This document shows positions 34,616-44,401 of a stretch of 64,000 bases of DNA, piece after piece. Position numbers and translations under genes: made by a program. Numbering within the stretch: position 1 is the stretch's first letter; every line of letters starts with the position of its first letter. The notes under the pieces are model-generated. The model made no database searches, was not told the origin of the DNA, and was given only the letters and a program-made list of their open reading frames with translations. Source of the DNA: Bog-756 sp963734395 (lineage in GTDB: Bacteria; Actinomycetota; Acidimicrobiia; Acidimicrobiales; RAAP-2); contig CAVTGY010000001.1 of NCBI GenBank assembly GCA_963734395.1, positions 1 through 64,000 on the forward strand, in the 5' to 3' direction.

Positions 34616-35419
34616 TCATCTCATGCCAAGTGCAGAGTGTCGGCGCTGGCGATTGTGGAAGACCTCGAGGTACTCGAAGAGAGCGGTTGCGAGCTCGAGC
34701 CGCGTATTCCATCGCTTCCTGTTGAACAGTTCCACCTGAACCCGGCTCCAGAACGATTCCATCATGGCGTTGTCGTAGCAGTCACCAACCGAGCCCATCG
34801 AGGGGAGCAGATTCGCATCAATCACTCGTTGAGTGAAGGCCCAAGAGGTGAATTGCGTTCCCTGGTCGCTGTGAATGATCGTGTCGTCAGCCGGTTCTCG
34901 GTTCGCGATGGCCATGCCTAGGGCGCTGGTGACGAGCGAGGTCTCCTGGTTTGAGTCGATCGACCAACCGACCACGCGGCGACTGAAGACGTCGAGTACG
35001 ACGGCGCAGTAGAGCTTGCCTTCGCGGGTCGGATGTTCGGTGATGTCAGTAACCCAGAGGCGATCAGGGTCGTCTCGGCGGAACCGACGCTCGACAAGAT
35101 CGCTCGCCGTTGCCACGTGGGGCACTCGGCGGAATCTGGGGCGCCCCGAGAGTCCCTGAATGTTCGCTCGCTGCATGAGCATCTCAACCGCGCCGTGGCT
35201 GACGACGATGCCCAGACCCATTGTGAGTTCGGCATGAACCCGTCGTGCGCCATAGGTCTGACGTGAGTCTTGGTGGACTCCGGCGATCACGTCGGTCAAC
35301 CAGGCATGGCGGATAGCTCGCGGAGACGGAGGGCGGTTCCGCCACGTGTAATAGCCGGCGACGGACACCCCGAGGATCCTGCAGGCAAGTTCGACTGGGA
35401 GATCTTCCGCGGCCATCAC
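34616..35419 (-). CDS. IS3 transposase OrfB (DDE integrase), C-terminal frame break
   Basis: 267 residues. The DDE triad is present: first Asp in LWVTDITEHPTREGKLYCAVVLD, second in TIIHSDQGTQFTS, and Glu in NAMMESFWSRVQVELF. The frame ends at HSALGMR; the expected tail, TPIEFELRHQPTTVA, is encoded in another frame just beyond, ending near 34568 in the inverted repeat. So a -1 (or +2) change removed the last ~16 residues. All catalytic residues survive. The start overlaps the OrfA stop (ATGA). Confidence 0.88.
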   Translation of the reverse strand: MMAAEDLPVELACRILGVSVAGYYTWRNRPPSPRAIRHAWLTDVIAGVHQDSRQTYGARRVHAELTMGLGIVVSHGAVEMLMQRANIQGLSGRPRFRRVPHVATASDLVERRFRRDDPDRLWVTDITEHPTREGKLYCAVVLDVFSRRVVGWSIDSNQETSLVTSALGMAIANREPADDTIIHSDQGTQFTSWAFTQRVIDANLLPSMGSVGDCYDNAMMESFWSRVQVELFNRKRWNTRLELATALFEYLEVFHNRQRRHSALGMR

Positions 35420-35721
35420 CTGGATCGCCGCGAACCGGCTTTTGGGTCAGTTCTCTCCTTCAGCAGCTCCGCCGCTCGCCGGTGGATGGCAACTTCCGAT
35501 TCGAGCTCTCTGATGCGGCGACGAGCCGATCGAAGCTCCGCCTGCTCAACGGAACTCAGACCGGCAATCTCGCCCCCGTCCACCCGCTCCTGGCGCCGCC
35601 AGTTGTAGAGGGTCTGGTCGCTGATCCCGAGGTCTCGGGCGACGTCGACGACTTTGCGGCCCGAGGCCAACAGATCGAGGGCTCGACGGCGGAACTCAGG
35701 CGGGTATCCCCTTCTTGGCAT
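35416..35721 (-). CDS. IS3 transposase OrfA (helix-turn-helix)
   Basis: 101 residues. MPRRGYPPEFRRRALDLLASGRKVVDVARDLGISDQTLYNWRRQE is the IS3/HTH_Tnp_1 DNA-binding domain, followed by a leucine-zipper-like stretch, ELRSARRRIRELESEVAIHRRAAELL, used for dimerisation. It overlaps OrfB by four bases. GAGGAC lies before the ATG. It binds the IS ends and regulates transposition. Confidence 0.88.
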   Translation of the reverse strand: MPRRGYPPEFRRRALDLLASGRKVVDVARDLGISDQTLYNWRRQERVDGGEIAGLSSVEQAELRSARRRIRELESEVAIHRRAAELLKERTDPKAGSRRSR

Positions 35722-35885
35722 GCTGTCCTCCTATCGGGACAGCAGCCTCAATTCCAGTATTTCGCCTCCACAAAATCGGGGGCACACCACGCTGAGCAGG
35801 GAACGGGGCCCTGACATCACATTCTGAATCCGTGGGAATTTCGTGGGATAGCGAACAGCTACAGGCTTTCTACTCAGGTTGACCT

Positions 35886-37863
35886 TTAGTGTGTTCGCGT
35901 GGCCGCGAGTGCTTCAAAAGGATCGAGCGCTGCCGGATCGGCCAGAGAGCCGCGGCTTACCGCTCTCTCTACGGGGGCGCCCTCGAGGATGCGCTTCACT
36001 GGGACTTCCAGCTTTTTGCCAGACAGGGTCCGGGGAATGGCAGCCACAGCCGATATGTGGTCAGGCACGTGACGTGGTGACAGCTGGGTGCGCAGCGCAG
36101 AGGTGATCCGCTCCCGCAATTCGCTGTTCAGCTGCGCAGTCGGAGCAAGCACGATGAACAGCAGCAGCTGGTCGTTCCCATCCTCACCACGGTCATCGAG
36201 GTGCACGACGAGGCTGTCGACGACTTCGGGCATCTCCTCGACCGTGGCGTAGAAGTCGCTGGTGCCGAGACGGACGCCGCCGCGATTCAGAGTCGAATCG
36301 CTGCGACCAGATATGACACAGCTGCCGTCGTCATTGATGGTGATCCAATCGCCGTGGCGCCATACTCCCGGGTATTCCTCGAAGTACGCGGCCCGGTACT
36401 TCGCACCATTGATGTCCCCCCAGAACCCCACGGGCATAGAGGGCATCGGCTCGGTGATGACTAGTTCGCCCTGTTCGCCAACAATTGATCGGCCGTCGTC
36501 GTCGAATGCGGCAACGGCGCATCCGAGGTACCGGCAGCTGATCTCACCCGCCCTCACCGGTGTTAACGGAGACCCTCCGACAAAGGCCGAACAGACGTCC
36601 GTTCCCCCTGATACGGAGGACAACAGGACGTCGGATTTCACAGCCTCGTAGACCCACTCAAATCCCTCAGGCGGCAAGGGGGCACCCGTCGATCCGACTC
36701 CCATCAACGCCGAGAGGTCGGATACTTCGCACGGCCGCAATCCGTCTCTGCGACAGGCCATTAGGAAGGGAGCGGAGGTCCCGAAGAATGTGACTCCCAA
36801 GTCACCGCACATTCGCCAGAGGCATTCCAGCCCGCCATAGCTGGGGTTGCCGTCGAACAGGACTACCGGTGCACCGACGAGCGGGCCCGACACAAGGAGG
36901 TTCCACATCATCCAGCCGGTGGTGGAGAACCAGAAGAACAGGCTCCCTGGTCCGAGATCGGCATAGAGCCCGAGCTGTTTGGCATGTTCTACGGTGATGC
37001 CGCCGTGGCCGTGCACGATCGGCTTGGGCAGGCCCGTTGTGCCCGATGAGTACAGGACATAGAGGGGGTGATCGAACGGCACGTATTCGAAGGCCATCGG
37101 TCTGTCGTGGCCCCCATCGACGAGCACATCCCAGGCGACTGCTCCCGGCACCCGAGCGGGATCTGACTCGAGATAGGGCACGACCACGGTGTGGCGAAGG
37201 GATGGGAGCCCCGCTCGGATCTCCGTCACTTCCTCGGTGCGATCGATTTCTCGGTCTCCGTAACGGTACCCGTCGACGACAAAGAGCACAGTGGGTTCGG
37301 TCTGCGCCAGTCGGTCCAGTACCGCACGAGTGCCGAACTCGGGAGCACACGACGACCAGATGGCGCCGATGCTCGTCGTCGCAAGCATTGCCACTATTGC
37401 CTCGGAGATGTTGGGCAAGTACGCAGCGACGCGGTCGCCGCGCCGAACGCCCAGACTGAGCAATCCAGCGCGACAGCATGCGACTTGCCCGCGTAGTTCG
37501 CTGAGCGAGAGCACGACCGGCTGTCGACTCTGTGAAATCGACCAGACAATCGGGTCTTCATCGGCTACTCCCGGGGCCGCCAACACGGCCTCCGCGTAAT
37601 TCGAGCGTCGCCCCCGGAAACCAGCGGGCTCCCGGCAGTTCTCTACTCGCCAACACAGCGGTGGGAGCGTTGTGGAACCGGATGCCGAACTGGTCGACGA
37701 CCTGTCCCCAGAACTCGTCGAGGTGATCGATAGACCATGCCCATGCCGCCTCATGGGTGGCCAGCGACACTCCGTAGTGCTCCTCCATCTGAGCGAGAAA
37801 CCGGCCCATACGGCTTCGACTGCGAGCATCGCGTGGAGGCTCCCAGAGCGGAGCGGTCACCAC
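35886..37863 (-). pseudogene. Acetoacetate-CoA ligase (acetoacetyl-CoA synthetase), one frameshift
   Basis: Translation probably starts at GTG 37863, which shares a base with the GntR stop. The N-terminal part is MGRFLAQMEEHYG and HLDEFWGQVVDQFGIRF..RWFPGATL. One extra base near 37606 shifts the rest to the frame NYAEAVLAAPG, then the AMP-binding motif VLYSSGTTGLPKPIVHG, STTGWMMWNLLVSG and the C-terminal GRSDSTLNRGGVRLG with PRTLSGKKLEVPVK (catalytic Lys). Rejoined, it is ~658 residues, the family size. It activates acetoacetate or a related 3-oxoacid to its CoA ester. Its place next to a GntR regulator and an aromatic-catabolism cluster suggests use of an acetoacetate-like end product. Confidence 0.88.
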
Positions 37864-38552
37864 TATGAATGCATGGAGATGTCGGCGTAACTGTCCAGCA
37901 GGATGTTCGATGTGGCGGTGATGTGGTTCGTGAGCGACTGCACCGCCCGGTCCGTGTCCCGGTCGAGCACTGCCTGGAGCAGTTGGTCGTGCTCCGCTGC
38001 AACGTCCCGGTCTGCGCCCTTGCCGAGGGGGAGCGACCAGCGGCGGTACAACTCGGCGCTGTCGCGCAACGAACTTGCGATCTCCTTGATGCGTCGGTTC
38101 GTGCACCCGTCCAAAAGGGCTCGGTGGAACTCGGCGTGCTCGGCGACCCACTCGTCGCTGAGCCGGTCGGGATCGTCCGCGTCGTACTGAGCGGTGCGGC
38201 TCAGACGATGGTGGGAGGCGAGGATTCGTGACTCCCACTCGATGTCGCCATCGTCGAGGGCAGAGCGCAGTGCCAACGACTCAAGGACGACCCTGGCGCC
38301 AGTGAGGTCGCGCAGATCTTCGATGGAGAGATCCACGACCTGGAACCCCTGCTGGGGTTCGCCCTTGACCAGGCCCTGTTCGGAAAGTCGCAGCATCGCC
38401 TCACGCAACACCCCTGTGCTCGTTTCGTAGCGATCGCACAGTTCTGCGTAGCGCAGGCGCGAGCCAGGCTGCAGACGTCCGGCGAGGATGTCGGCTCGCA
38501 GAACTTCGTAGACGCGCTCCGCCTTCGTTCGTGTCGTGGCCATAGTGGTCAA
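37863..38552 (-). CDS. GntR-family regulator, FadR/VanR-type
   Basis: 229 residues. The winged helix is at the N-terminus (AERVYEVLRADILAGRLQPGSRLRYAELCDRYETSTGVLREAMLRLSEQGLV), followed by an all-helical FCD effector domain with the metal-site-like His/Asp positions in EHAEFHRALLDGCTNRR and TNHITATSNILL. It probably represses the ligase operon it heads and the divergent catabolic genes, releasing on a carboxylic-acid intermediate. The 219-base divergent region has no perfect operator that stands out. Confidence 0.88.
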   Translation of the reverse strand: MTTMATTRTKAERVYEVLRADILAGRLQPGSRLRYAELCDRYETSTGVLREAMLRLSEQGLVKGEPQQGFQVVDLSIEDLRDLTGARVVLESLALRSALDDGDIEWESRILASHHRLSRTAQYDADDPDRLSDEWVAEHAEFHRALLDGCTNRRIKEIASSLRDSAELYRRWSLPLGKGADRDVAAEHDQLLQAVLDRDTDRAVQSLTNHITATSNILLDSYADISMHS

Positions 38553-38771
38553 TTCAATCTAGCCACCTGGCGCCGAATATCTCGCATGTCTGACTTATTT
38601 TCAGAATAATATAAAAATCTTGAGAATCACTTGAACGTACGAGATTCGCTGGCTAAGTTTCGAACGTAAGCCCCAGCGATGGACGAAAACCTGCCGTGGT
38701 CCGGCAAAGCGGGGAGAAGGTGCCCAGGCCGCCATGGGGGTTGGCCGGACGCCCGGGGGGAGAGAACCAAC

Positions 38772-39629
38772 ATGAGAGTCGCCAATGTCGACGGTCGGCT
38801 GAAGCTACTGGTGTCCGGCGGGGCGGTCGACGTCGAGCGTGCGAGCGGTGGTGTCTTCTCGGCGGATCCTCAAGCCGCCTACTCACGGTTCGACGAACTT
38901 CGGACCTGGGCGAGCAATGTCGGTGAGGCCGACGAGCCCTTCGACCAGACTCTGGCGGGCTCGCCCGTACCAACCCCCCGTCAGGTCTTCGCCATCGGCC
39001 TCAACTACGCGGACCATGCAGCCGAATCCGGGTTCGCCAAGCCGGACGCCCCAGTCGTCTTTACAAAATTCCCCAGCGCGGTTGCTGGTCCCGTCACGAC
39101 GGTGGAGCTCCCGCCCGGGTCGGTCGACTGGGAAGTCGAGATCGTCGTGGTCATCGGCAAGACGGCGACTTCGGTACCTCTCGGGCGGGCCTGGGACCAC
39201 GTCGCCGGCCTCACGGTTGGCCAGGATCTCTCGGAGAGGGATCTCCAACGAAGTGGTCCTGCACCCCAGTTCAGCCTGGCTAAGTCGCACCGTGGTTTTG
39301 CTCCGACTGGTCCGAGCGTGGTTACGCTCGACGAGCTCGATCGTCCCGACGACCTCGAACTCGGGTGCGAGGTCAACGGCGTCGTCGTTCAGAAGGGCCG
39401 TAGCTCGGACATGATCTTCTCGGTCTCTGAGCTCATCGCCTATCTCTCGGGCATCGTGACCCTGTTCCCGGGCGACATCATTTTCACCGGCACGCCACCT
39501 GGAGTCGGGATGGGAAGGACCCCGCCGCAGTACCTACACGACGGCGACGTCCTGCGCAGCTGCGTCGGAGGGATCGGGACGCTGACCCAGTCCTTCGTCG
39601 CCTCCACCCGCCCGAATAAGGAGAGCTGA
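38772..39629 (+). CDS. Fumarylacetoacetate hydrolase (FAH) family protein
   Basis: 285 residues from the ATG at 38772, with GGGGGAGAG upstream; an earlier in-frame start at 38679 lacks support. The FAH motifs are VFAIGLNYADHAAESG, WEVEIVVVIGKTATSVP (metal Glu pair) and GQDLSERDLQ, then DIIFTGTPPGVGMG. FAH-like enzymes cleave acylpyruvates or hydrate/isomerise products of aromatic ring cleavage. It is the first of a + strand run with an extradiol dioxygenase (5-base gap), a transporter, a monooxygenase and a hydrolase, which fits a meta-type ring-cleavage pathway. Confidence 0.9.
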   Translation: MRVANVDGRLKLLVSGGAVDVERASGGVFSADPQAAYSRFDELRTWASNVGEADEPFDQTLAGSPVPTPRQVFAIGLNYADHAAESGFAKPDAPVVFTKFPSAVAGPVTTVELPPGSVDWEVEIVVVIGKTATSVPLGRAWDHVAGLTVGQDLSERDLQRSGPAPQFSLAKSHRGFAPTGPSVVTLDELDRPDDLELGCEVNGVVVQKGRSSDMIFSVSELIAYLSGIVTLFPGDIIFTGTPPGVGMGRTPPQYLHDGDVLRSCVGGIGTLTQSFVASTRPNKES

Positions 39630-39634
39630 GCGCT

Positions 39635-40590
39635 ATGGCACTGCACGAGCTTCGCTCGATCACGATTGGAGTCCCAGACGTAGAGCCGGTGGCCCGGTAC
39701 TACGAGGCATTCGGCCTGGAGCGCTCTGAGGACGCTGTGTTGTCGACCACTCAAGGGGGCCGCCAACTGTTCTTGGAGACCGCCCCGGCACGGCGGCTCG
39801 TCCAACTGGTGGTAGGCGTAGACGACCACGACGATCTGGCCCGGGCTCGCGCCTCTCTCGAGGCGGCCGACCACCAGGTGAGCGAAGCGGACCATGCCAT
39901 CTCAGTTGTGGAGCCGAATTCCCGAGTAAAAGTCGTTCTCGAAGTAGCACCGCGCCTGGTGGCACCGAACGTCGAAGCGATTCCCTACAACGGCGCGGGG
40001 GCGCCAACCCGGTCCGGGACCCGTGCGCACGGTGTGCTGCGTCAAGGCCCCGTTCAACCTCGCAAGCTCGGCCACGTGGTCTTCACCACGACCAACGTTG
40101 CCGCGACCAACGACTTCTTCACCACCCTCATCGGCTTCAAGGTCAGTGACTACATCGGCGACGTCGGTGTGTTCCTGCGATGCTCGACCGACCACCACAA
40201 TCTGCTGGTGCTCGAGGCTCCGGTCGTCTTCCTGCACCACAGTGCCTGGCAGGTCGACGACATCGACGAGGTCGGCCGTGGCGCGTCGGCACTCTTCGAG
40301 GGGCACCCGAGCGCCACGTCTGGGGCCTGGGTCGTCACCACGCAGGCTCCAACTTCTTCTGGTACCTCCGCGACCCGGCCGGCAACTTCTCCGAGTACTA
40401 CTCGGATCTCGACTACATCCCCGAGGACGCAGCCTGGATCCCCGAGATCGCAGGGCGGAAAGTTCGGTCTCTACAACTGGGGACCGAGCCTCCCGACATC
40501 TTCCTGCAAGCCCGACGACCTGATGGAACTCGCCGAAAAGCAGCGGATCCGTCGCAACCGCATGCCAGCGAACCCCACAGACGAGGAGGA
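39635..40590 (+). pseudogene. Extradiol ring-cleavage dioxygenase (VOC fold), about four frame breaks
   Basis: From the ATG at 39635 two VOC modules are visible: LRSITIGVPDVEPVARYYEAFG and KLGHVVFTTTNVAATNDFFTTLIGFKV. The 2-His-1-carboxylate iron site of type I extradiol dioxygenases is complete: His in KLGHVVF, His in VFLHHSAWQVDDI, and Glu in GNFSEYYSDLDY. The C-terminal part must be read by switching frames near 40315 (net -1), 40455 (net +1), and around 40490-40510. The last readable block is PDDLMELAEKQRIRRNR, near 40570. The fused 661-codon frame that runs on to 41620 is not a real protein. It opens catechol-type rings. Confidence 0.75.
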
Positions 40591-40593
40591 ACC

Positions 40594-41721
40594 ATGGGTC
40601 GCACATCCACCGAGCCAGAGGGCGATTGATTGCGGTCGGCGTCATTGTGATCGCGTCCTGGCCATGATCGCGACGCGTTCGAGCGCCGCTCAGGCAACGA
40701 CCAGTGCTTCCAGTGGGCAGAGGTCGCATCGGCCAAGACTGCCTTCGCTCCCTACACGGACATCCGAGCGCCTTCCCGGTCACTCAGAAACTGGACAAGA
40801 AGCCGCCGGCCGGCACCACGATTGCTTATCTCGAGTGCGGTGCACCCACCTGCGCCAGTTCGCCAAGGACCTCAAAGCATCGACCGCGGCGCTGGGCGTC
40901 GCAGCTCACGGTGATCAGCGCCGGACTCTTCTCCGTCCACCGTCCAGTCGGCCGCTGAGGCGGCGCTGGCCGAGCACCCCTCTGCCGTCATCGTCGCCGG
41001 GACGACTCTGTCGGATTTCGGCGGGACGCTCGCTGCGCTTGAGAATGCCGGCATCCCCGTCTTCGGCATCGGGACGTGACCGGCGGAAAGGTAGCGGGCT
41101 CACCGCTGTCAGCGGCGGTCCGAAACGACGACGTAAAGGTCGGTCAGCTGATGGCCGACTGGGTGCTTCTGCACAAGGGAAACGACGCTCACGTCGTCTT
41201 CTTCGGGGCGCCAGAACTGACTTCTCCCCACTACGCTGGAACGCCTTCGACGCCCAGTTGAAGAAGATCTGCCCCACCTGCTCGGCGGTCGAGTCCCACC
41301 TGTCCGTGCTCACGTACGGATCATCGGCGCCGAGCACGGTCGTGAGCTACCTGCGGGCCATCCTGGCGGTCAACACCACCGTGTTCGCCGACCGAAGAGG
41401 GTGCCACGGGGCTTCCCTCGGCACTGAGCGCAGCGGGATTGACTCACATCACCACCTTCGGATTCGCACCGTCGGCGGTCAACTTGGCGGACATCAAAGC
41501 CGGGAAAACTCACTGGTGGCCTCGGGCTCGACTTCGACACAGAGGAATGGCACATCACCGATGTCATCGCAAAGACAGCTGACACACCAGAAGGTCGCCG
41601 CAACGGAGCAGGAGGCGTGATCGAGGTTCTCAACAGTTCGAACGTGACAAGCGCTGACGTGTCGAACGGATGGTCCGGCTACCCGAACGTCGCTAAGCGG
41701 TTTGCCTCTCTGTGGCCGTAG
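40594..41721 (+). pseudogene. Ribose-type (CUT2) ABC transporter substrate-binding protein, many frame breaks
   Basis: The ATG at 40594 has GAGGAGG upstream. The protein must be followed through about eight frame changes, both insertions and deletions. Recognisable blocks are a signal-like RGRLIAVGVIVIASW; PVTQKLDKKPPAGTTIAYLECGAP; VQSAAEAALAEHPSAVIVAGTTLSDFGGTLAALENAGIPVFGIG; VGQLMADWVLLHKG; HVVFFGAPE; and GLTHITTFGFAPSAVNLADIKAG, ending ...NVAKRFASLW with TAG at 41719-41721. This is a type I periplasmic-binding protein of the sugar/ribose family, which in catabolic clusters often binds other small ligands. Confidence 0.72.
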
Positions 41722-43285
41722 CGGAGACCTCGGTGTTAGCGGCGCTGGGGCCGAGGAGGCACCCCTGCTCCACGGTGCAGGGGGTCTCCAAAACATTCGC
41801 CGGCACCAAGGCGCTCGACAACGTCTCGTTCGATCTGCACGGGGCGAGATCCTCGCCGTCGTCGGTCAGAACGGCTCGGGCAAGTCCACCCTCGTCAAGA
41901 TCCTGGCTGGTGTCCACAAGGCTGACCCAGGAGCCCGGATCAATGTGCTGGACAACGCTGGTCACGCCGCGGGACACGATGCACTCCGAACGCTCCTGCA
42001 CTTCATCCACCAGGACCTCGGCCTCATTGAACTGCTGAGCACCACGGAAAATCTGGATCTGGCGCGGCCCCTCGGGATTCGGGACCTGCTGCCCGGCCGC
42101 CGCCGGGGCGAGCACGACCGAGCAGCCGCACTGGTCCGCCGCACCGGAGCCGGTCATCGACGTCCGCATCCCCCATCGCGTCGCTTTCGCCCGCTGAGCG
42201 GACCATTGTGGCTTTGGCCCGGGCCATGGACGGATGGGAGCAGTCCCGACGGAGTGCTCGTGCTCGATGAGCCGACGGCCAGCTTCCACTCGAGTGAGGT
42301 CGAGCGCCTCTTCGCTGCGGTCCGCCGAGTGGCCAGGGACGGGGCCGGTGTGCTGTTCATCTCCCACCGACTCGACGAGATCCGGGCGATTGCTGATCGG
42401 GTGATCGTCCTGCGTGACGGGCGCGTCGGTGCTCGAGGTCGACGTGGCCAGAGGCCGACGACGCCACGCTGGTGCGCGCCATGATCGGCGGCGATCCCGG
42501 TGGTCATCGGCGCACTGAATCCCAAGCCCTCGGTGAGGTCCGGCTCGCCGTCACGGGATTGGTCGGGCAGCGGCTGGCAGGCCTCTCCCTTGAGGTCCGC
42601 TCAGGGGAGATCGTCGGGGTGAGCGGCGTGCTCGGCTCGGGGCGCGAGGAGCTCGGTCCGAGCTTGTTCGGTGCGGTGCCCCGATTCGCCGGAACCGTCG
42701 AGGTGGACGGCGCTCCCTTGCGGTCCGGGAACGTGGCCGATGCCATCGGCGCCGGCATGGGCCTCGTGCCCGCCGACAGGGCCCGGCAGGGCGCTGCGCT
42801 CCTCATGAACGTCCGCGAGAACCTGACTCTGGCCGGGCTGCGCTCGGTGCAGCGGCGCTTGGGGTGGATCCCCCGTCGAGCCGAGCGAGACAGAGGCCGG
42901 CCGTGGGCGCGCGCAGTCGACCTCCGACCCGCCGAGCCCGAACGTCCTCTCTCGCAGTTCTCCGGTGGGAATCAGCAAAAGGTCGTTCTGGCCAAGTGGC
43001 TGCGCACCGAGCCGAATGTCCTCGTGCTCGACGAGCCGACGGCGGGCGTCGACGTCGGCGCGAAAGCCGCCATCTACCGGCTCCTCCGTGACGCCACACA
43101 GCGGGGCATCGCGGTCCTCGTCAGCTCGTCGGACACCAAGGAACTCGCCGAGCTGTGCGACCGGGTACTGGTGCTGGACCGTGGTCGCCAGGTCGGCGAG
43201 CTCCACGGCGTCGAACTGACCGAGGAGGCTCTACTCCGCGCTTCTCTCGATGCCAGCGCCGAGACAGGTCGGGGCAGCCTCATGA
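41712..43285 (+). pseudogene. Ribose-type ABC transporter ATPase (two ATP-binding domains), several frame breaks
   Basis: The GTG at 41712 overlaps the binding-protein stop. Domain 1: GVSKTFAGTKALDNVSFDL, then in the next frame AVVGQNGSGKSTLVKILAGV (Walker A) and GVLVLDEPTASFHSSEVERLF (Walker B). Domain 2: GVSGVLGSGREELGPSLFG, QFSGGNQQKVVLAKWL (signature) and LVLDEPTAGVDVGAKAAIYR. This double-domain layout is typical of RbsA/MglA. The gene ends by running into the permease start; a small frame change near 43270 would give TGA overlapping ATG at 43282. Domain 2 is intact in one frame. Confidence 0.82.
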
Positions 43286-44401
43286 GCACCAGCGTGCAGC
43301 CGGATGCACCGGCGAACTCGGCGCTGCATCTGCCGGAACATCGCGGCACCGGACTCCCTGGAGAGTCCTCTCGTGGGAGCGGATCGCCGCGCCAAGGCGT
43401 CGTTCCGCAACGTCAGCGCGTCTTTACATCCTGGCTCTTGATGTTCGTGGTCTTCTCCATCTGGGAGCCCCACACCTTTCTGACCGTGCTGACCTGGCGT
43501 CACCTGCTCGACAATCAGGCGATCTCAGCGATCATCGCCGTTGCGGTGGTCGTGCCACTGTCGGCGGGCGTCATCGATCTCGCACTCGGTACGGAGGTCG
43601 GAATCGGTGCGCGGTGCTCGTCGCCTGGCTCATCGCCGACAAGATCGTCTCGATTCCCACGGCGCTTCGTGCTGACCCTCGTTGCGGGCGCGGCTATCGG
43701 TGTCGTCATCGCCGCTCTCATCGTGAAGGCCAGGATCAACTCGTTCATCGCAACCCTCGCCATGAGCTCGATCCTCCTCGCGCTGATCGACTGGATCTCG
43801 GGCAGCGAGCCCATCGTGGTGGTGACCACGGCTTCCAGACGATCGCGACCGGCCAACTTTTCGGCGTCGTCTATCCGGTCTACTTACGCGGCGGCGGTCT
43901 CGGCCTCGCCGTCTGGTACGTACTCGAACACACGTCGTTCGGGCGCAGGGTCTACGCGACCGGAGCCAATCCCGAGGCGCTCGCGGCTCGCTGGGGTCCG
44001 CACTGCTCGCGGTGATCCTTGCTGCCACGGTGACCTGCGGGGTCCTCTGCGCGTTCGCCGGTATCCTCACGGCGTCGCAGCTCTCAACGGGAGACCCGAC
44101 GATCTCAGCGGGTTACCTACTCCCGGCCTTCGCCGCGGCCTTCCTCGGATCGACACAGTTCAAGGGCGGCCGCTTCAACGTGCTGGGAACCCTCGTCGCC
44201 GTGGCGGTGCTCGCGATCGGCGTCGAGGGCCTCGAACTCGGCGGTGCGCCGGTGTGGATGCCCGACCTCTTCAATGGAGTGGCGCTTCTTCTGGCGGTTG
44301 GCTTCGCTCAGCTACAGCGGCCACCTACCCGACGGACCGCGGCCATCAGACGTACCCTCCGTGCCTTCGGCGGCGGCTCAAACAAGCAGGAGGTTGGCTG
44401 A
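43282..44401 (+). pseudogene. Ribose-type ABC transporter permease, several frame breaks
   Basis: The ATG at 43282 begins MSTSVQPDAPANSALHLPEH. Membrane segments are read in successive frames: VFTSWLLMFVVFSIWEPH, ISAIIAVAVVVPLSAGVIDLALG, VLTLVAGAAIGVVIAALIVKARINSFIATLAMSS (with the permease motif IVKARINSFIATLA), FGVVYPVYL, SFGRRVYATGANPEALAA, then VILAATVTCGVLCAFAGIL and AFAAAFLGSTQFKGGRFNVLGTLVA. It ends at TGA 44399-44401, overlapping the next ATG. This is the RbsC family, 8-10 spans, which carries the ligand of the binding protein across the membrane. Confidence 0.8.

Larger units (their letters stand above)
34561..35759. mobile_element. IS3-family insertion sequence, about 1.2 kb
   Basis: Imperfect terminal inverted repeats lie at 34561-34583 (TACTGGAATCAGGCCACTGT...) and 35737-35759 (complement begins TACTGGAATTGAGGCTGCTG), about 19 of 22 positions matching. 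Between them are OrfA and OrfB on the minus strand with an ATGA overlap, the IS3 arrangement in which OrfAB is made by frameshifting. No clear target duplication is visible. It is inserted between the gene pair of unknown function and the acetoacetate-CoA ligase gene. Confidence 0.85.
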
